This document shows positions 9,601-11,228 of a DNA stretch of 11,228 bases, piece by piece. The position numbers and the translations under genes are program-made. Source of the stretch: Hamiltosporidium magnivora (lineage: Eukaryota > Microsporidia > Dubosqiidae); NCBI GenBank assembly GCA_004325065.1, contig PITI01000528.1, forward strand, positions 1 through 11,228. The letters run 5' to 3'. The notes under the pieces were generated by a model that saw only the letters and a list, made by a program, of their open reading frames with translations, did not search any database and was not told where the DNA came from. The number at the start of each line of letters is the position of its first letter. Positions within the stretch are counted from its first letter, which is position 1.

Positions 9601-10941
9601 ACTACACCGTGATTATTTTGAATTATACCGAATATTTTTATATCAATTATATTTTTTTTTAATTTCGATTTGTTTAGAATGGTTTTTTCTTTCCAAGGGT
9701 AGCAAAAAAAATAATTTATACAAATAAAAAAGCGTTACCCTTTTAGTTTCAATAAGATTTCTAAAGGATAAAATAACAAAGATGTAAAATATCAAATATG
9801 AAAAACTACCAGAAATTCTATTTGAATATTAAAATTGATTTTGTATTTTCCTCAATTTGAAAACCTATTAATATTTTTTTTTTGCTGCAAAGCATTTTTC
9901 TCAACTGTATATATAATATCAAATTAGATAATTCATTTAAAATAAAGAAATTTTTTATATGGAATCGAAATAAAATATTTAAAATTGATTTCAAATATAA
10001 AAGTTTTCTTTAAAGCTTATATATCCGCTAATACTGAGCATTATTTTGAAAATGCAATTAGTAGCTTCTTAAACTGAATATTTGAATTTTATTTTAAAGA
10101 AATTCTTTATTATGATTTGTTAATTGTTTGGTCTTATGTTAATGTTATAGGCAATTTATTTTTATTTAAATATTTAGTTATTCATTTTCTTAAGAAAATA
10201 TTTTATTAAATAAATTGCAAATACATTGCTTTGCAAAATTTCAATAGAAATTTAAAGATTTTTATTTCTTTGATAGTTATAATATGGAAAATTAATAATA
10301 GATTTAAAATATCTATAACTATAAGGTTTTACCGGTAATATTATATTTGGTCTGTGATTCATCAAATATTTAAACTGTTAATTTCTTCAAATATTCTATA
10401 TATTCCTTGTTTGATAACCAATATTATTTGTAATATTTTAAGCCATAACTCAAAGAAATGGATTATTCAAATAAATTGACTTCTTTTTTAGATTTTGAAT
10501 TATTTGAATCTAAAGTTATCTGTAGTATAGCATTTATCAAAGTTTCTTCGCAAGAATTAAATTTTAATATTTCATTTATGCAAAAAATTCAAATCAAAAA
10601 TTAAATTTCAGGCGGAGTAAGGATAACCACATTAAAAAATATCTGTCTGGCAATGAGTCTTTTGAATTCCTGTGAAAATCATTGTTTATATTTTGATGAG
10701 ATATAAAACACACTGGTTCTTTAGACCTATCTCATATAATCCCGAGTTATAACAGATTAAAGAAACACATAGAAAAATCCTATTTTTTCTTCGTCGACAC
10801 CGAGAAGTAAAAAAGGAAGTAATATTACATATTCCAGAAGGGTTATTGATTTTTTTAAATATTTGTTATTTAAACAAATACAGCAGCCTTACAATATGTT
10901 TCACCACAATAACTTTTAAACTTACATAGTATGATTACTTT
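3666..10941. other. AT-rich gene desert
   Basis: More than 7 kb with no supportable gene, tRNA, rRNA or repeat array. Stops are dense in all frames. The longest ATG-initiated run is 64 codons at 9533-9727 (plus). It is bounded by an in-frame TAA two codons upstream and is rich in the residues expected from random AT-rich DNA (I, L, F, Y, N, K, S), with a hydrophobic stretch at residues 32-53. I regard it as chance. A 33-codon run at 4438-4539 begins MGRCSSLNLK and has a more gene-like composition, but no family match. The part at 10610-10860 is somewhat less AT-rich and has a 59-codon open run without ATG on the minus strand (10865 down to 10689), also within chance expectation. Large gene-free AT-rich spacers are known from expanded microsporidian genomes. 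Confidence 0.6.
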
Positions 10942-11228
10942 AGTAATTAAATTCAATTCAGAAACCTTAAAATATATTTTTGAAAAATATTTTATTATCT
11001 AAAACGGTATAAGTATAAAATCCAAGTATTTAAATTCAATTCAGAAACCTTAAAATATATTTTTGAAAAATATTTTATTATCTAAAACGGTATAAGTATA
11101 AAATCCAAGTATTTAAATTCAATTCAGAAACCTTAAAATATATTTTTGAAAAATATTTTATTATCTAAAACGGTATAAGTATAAAATCCAAGTATTTAAA
11201 TTCAATTCAGAAACCTTAAAATATATTT
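10942..11228. repeat. 83-bp tandem repeat, about 3.5 copies, running off the window end
   Basis: ATTCAATTCAGAAACCTT recurs at 10951, 11034, 11117 and 11200, giving a constant period of 83 bases. The complete copies are identical, and the fourth is cut by the window edge after 29 bases. Homology extends left to 10942 with one mismatch (AGTAATTAAATT against AGTATTTAAATT). Each unit carries a small perfect hairpin, ATATTTTT-G-AAAAATAT (10974-10990 in the first copy). The period is not a multiple of three and no ORF spans the array. Identity between copies means very recent expansion, active homogenisation, or an assembly artefact at a contig end. Confidence 0.95.

Noticed and set aside
9533..9727. 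64-codon ORF on the plus strand with a hydrophobic stretch
   Set aside because: Composition is what random AT-rich DNA gives, there is no CCC triplet before the ATG and no family resemblance. A rough estimate from base frequencies gives about one such ORF by chance in 9-10 kb.
10151..10218. Nested palindrome: 11-bp outer arms (GCAATTTATTT) around a 16-bp palindrome centred at 10191/10192
   Set aside because: Both parts are almost entirely A and T, and structures of this size are expected a few times per 10 kb here.
10689..10865. 59-codon open run on the minus strand in a slightly less AT-rich stretch
   Set aside because: It has no ATG start and no recognised motif, and several stop-to-stop runs of this length are expected by chance over six frames.

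Overview
The window is very AT-rich eukaryotic DNA, roughly a fifth to a quarter G+C by eye. It holds one convincing gene: an intronless ORF of 382 codons at 397-1545 on the plus strand. I read it as the gamma subunit of translation initiation factor eIF2B, a protein found only in eukaryotes. The protein is short for its family, the coding sequence is uninterrupted, a CCC triplet abuts the ATG, and a poly(A)-type hexamer overlaps the stop codon. Together with extreme AT bias and very low gene density, this suggests a microsporidian with a large, gene-poor genome, of the kind known from Edhazardia aedis or Anncaliia algerae. The genus is an inference; the eukaryotic assignment is firm.

Layout. 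Positions 1-158 are two copies of a purine-rich 79-bp tandem repeat, with a decayed third copy reaching about 206. Positions 207-396 are the short upstream region of the gene. The eIF2B-gamma gene follows. Positions 1552-2280 are featureless AT-rich DNA. Positions 2281-3665 form a less AT-rich block, about one third G+C. Inside it lies a sharply bounded 247-bp insert (2761-3007) of about 45% G+C, flanked by an exact 9-bp direct repeat. I interpret the insert as a short non-LTR retrotransposon or SINE-like copy on the minus strand, possibly acquired from an insect host. Positions 3666-10941 are more than 7 kb of AT-rich DNA in which I can support no gene. The window ends at 10942-11228 in about 3.5 copies of an identical 83-bp tandem repeat that continues past the edge.

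The parts do not form an operon or a defence system. The window reads as a housekeeping gene at the edge of a gene desert that has taken up at least one mobile element and is bounded by tandem repeats on both sides. Tandem repeats at both ends would fit a contig that stopped where the assembly could not cross them. I found no tRNA, rRNA, CRISPR array or new multi-gene system. The retroposed insert is the item most worth following up.
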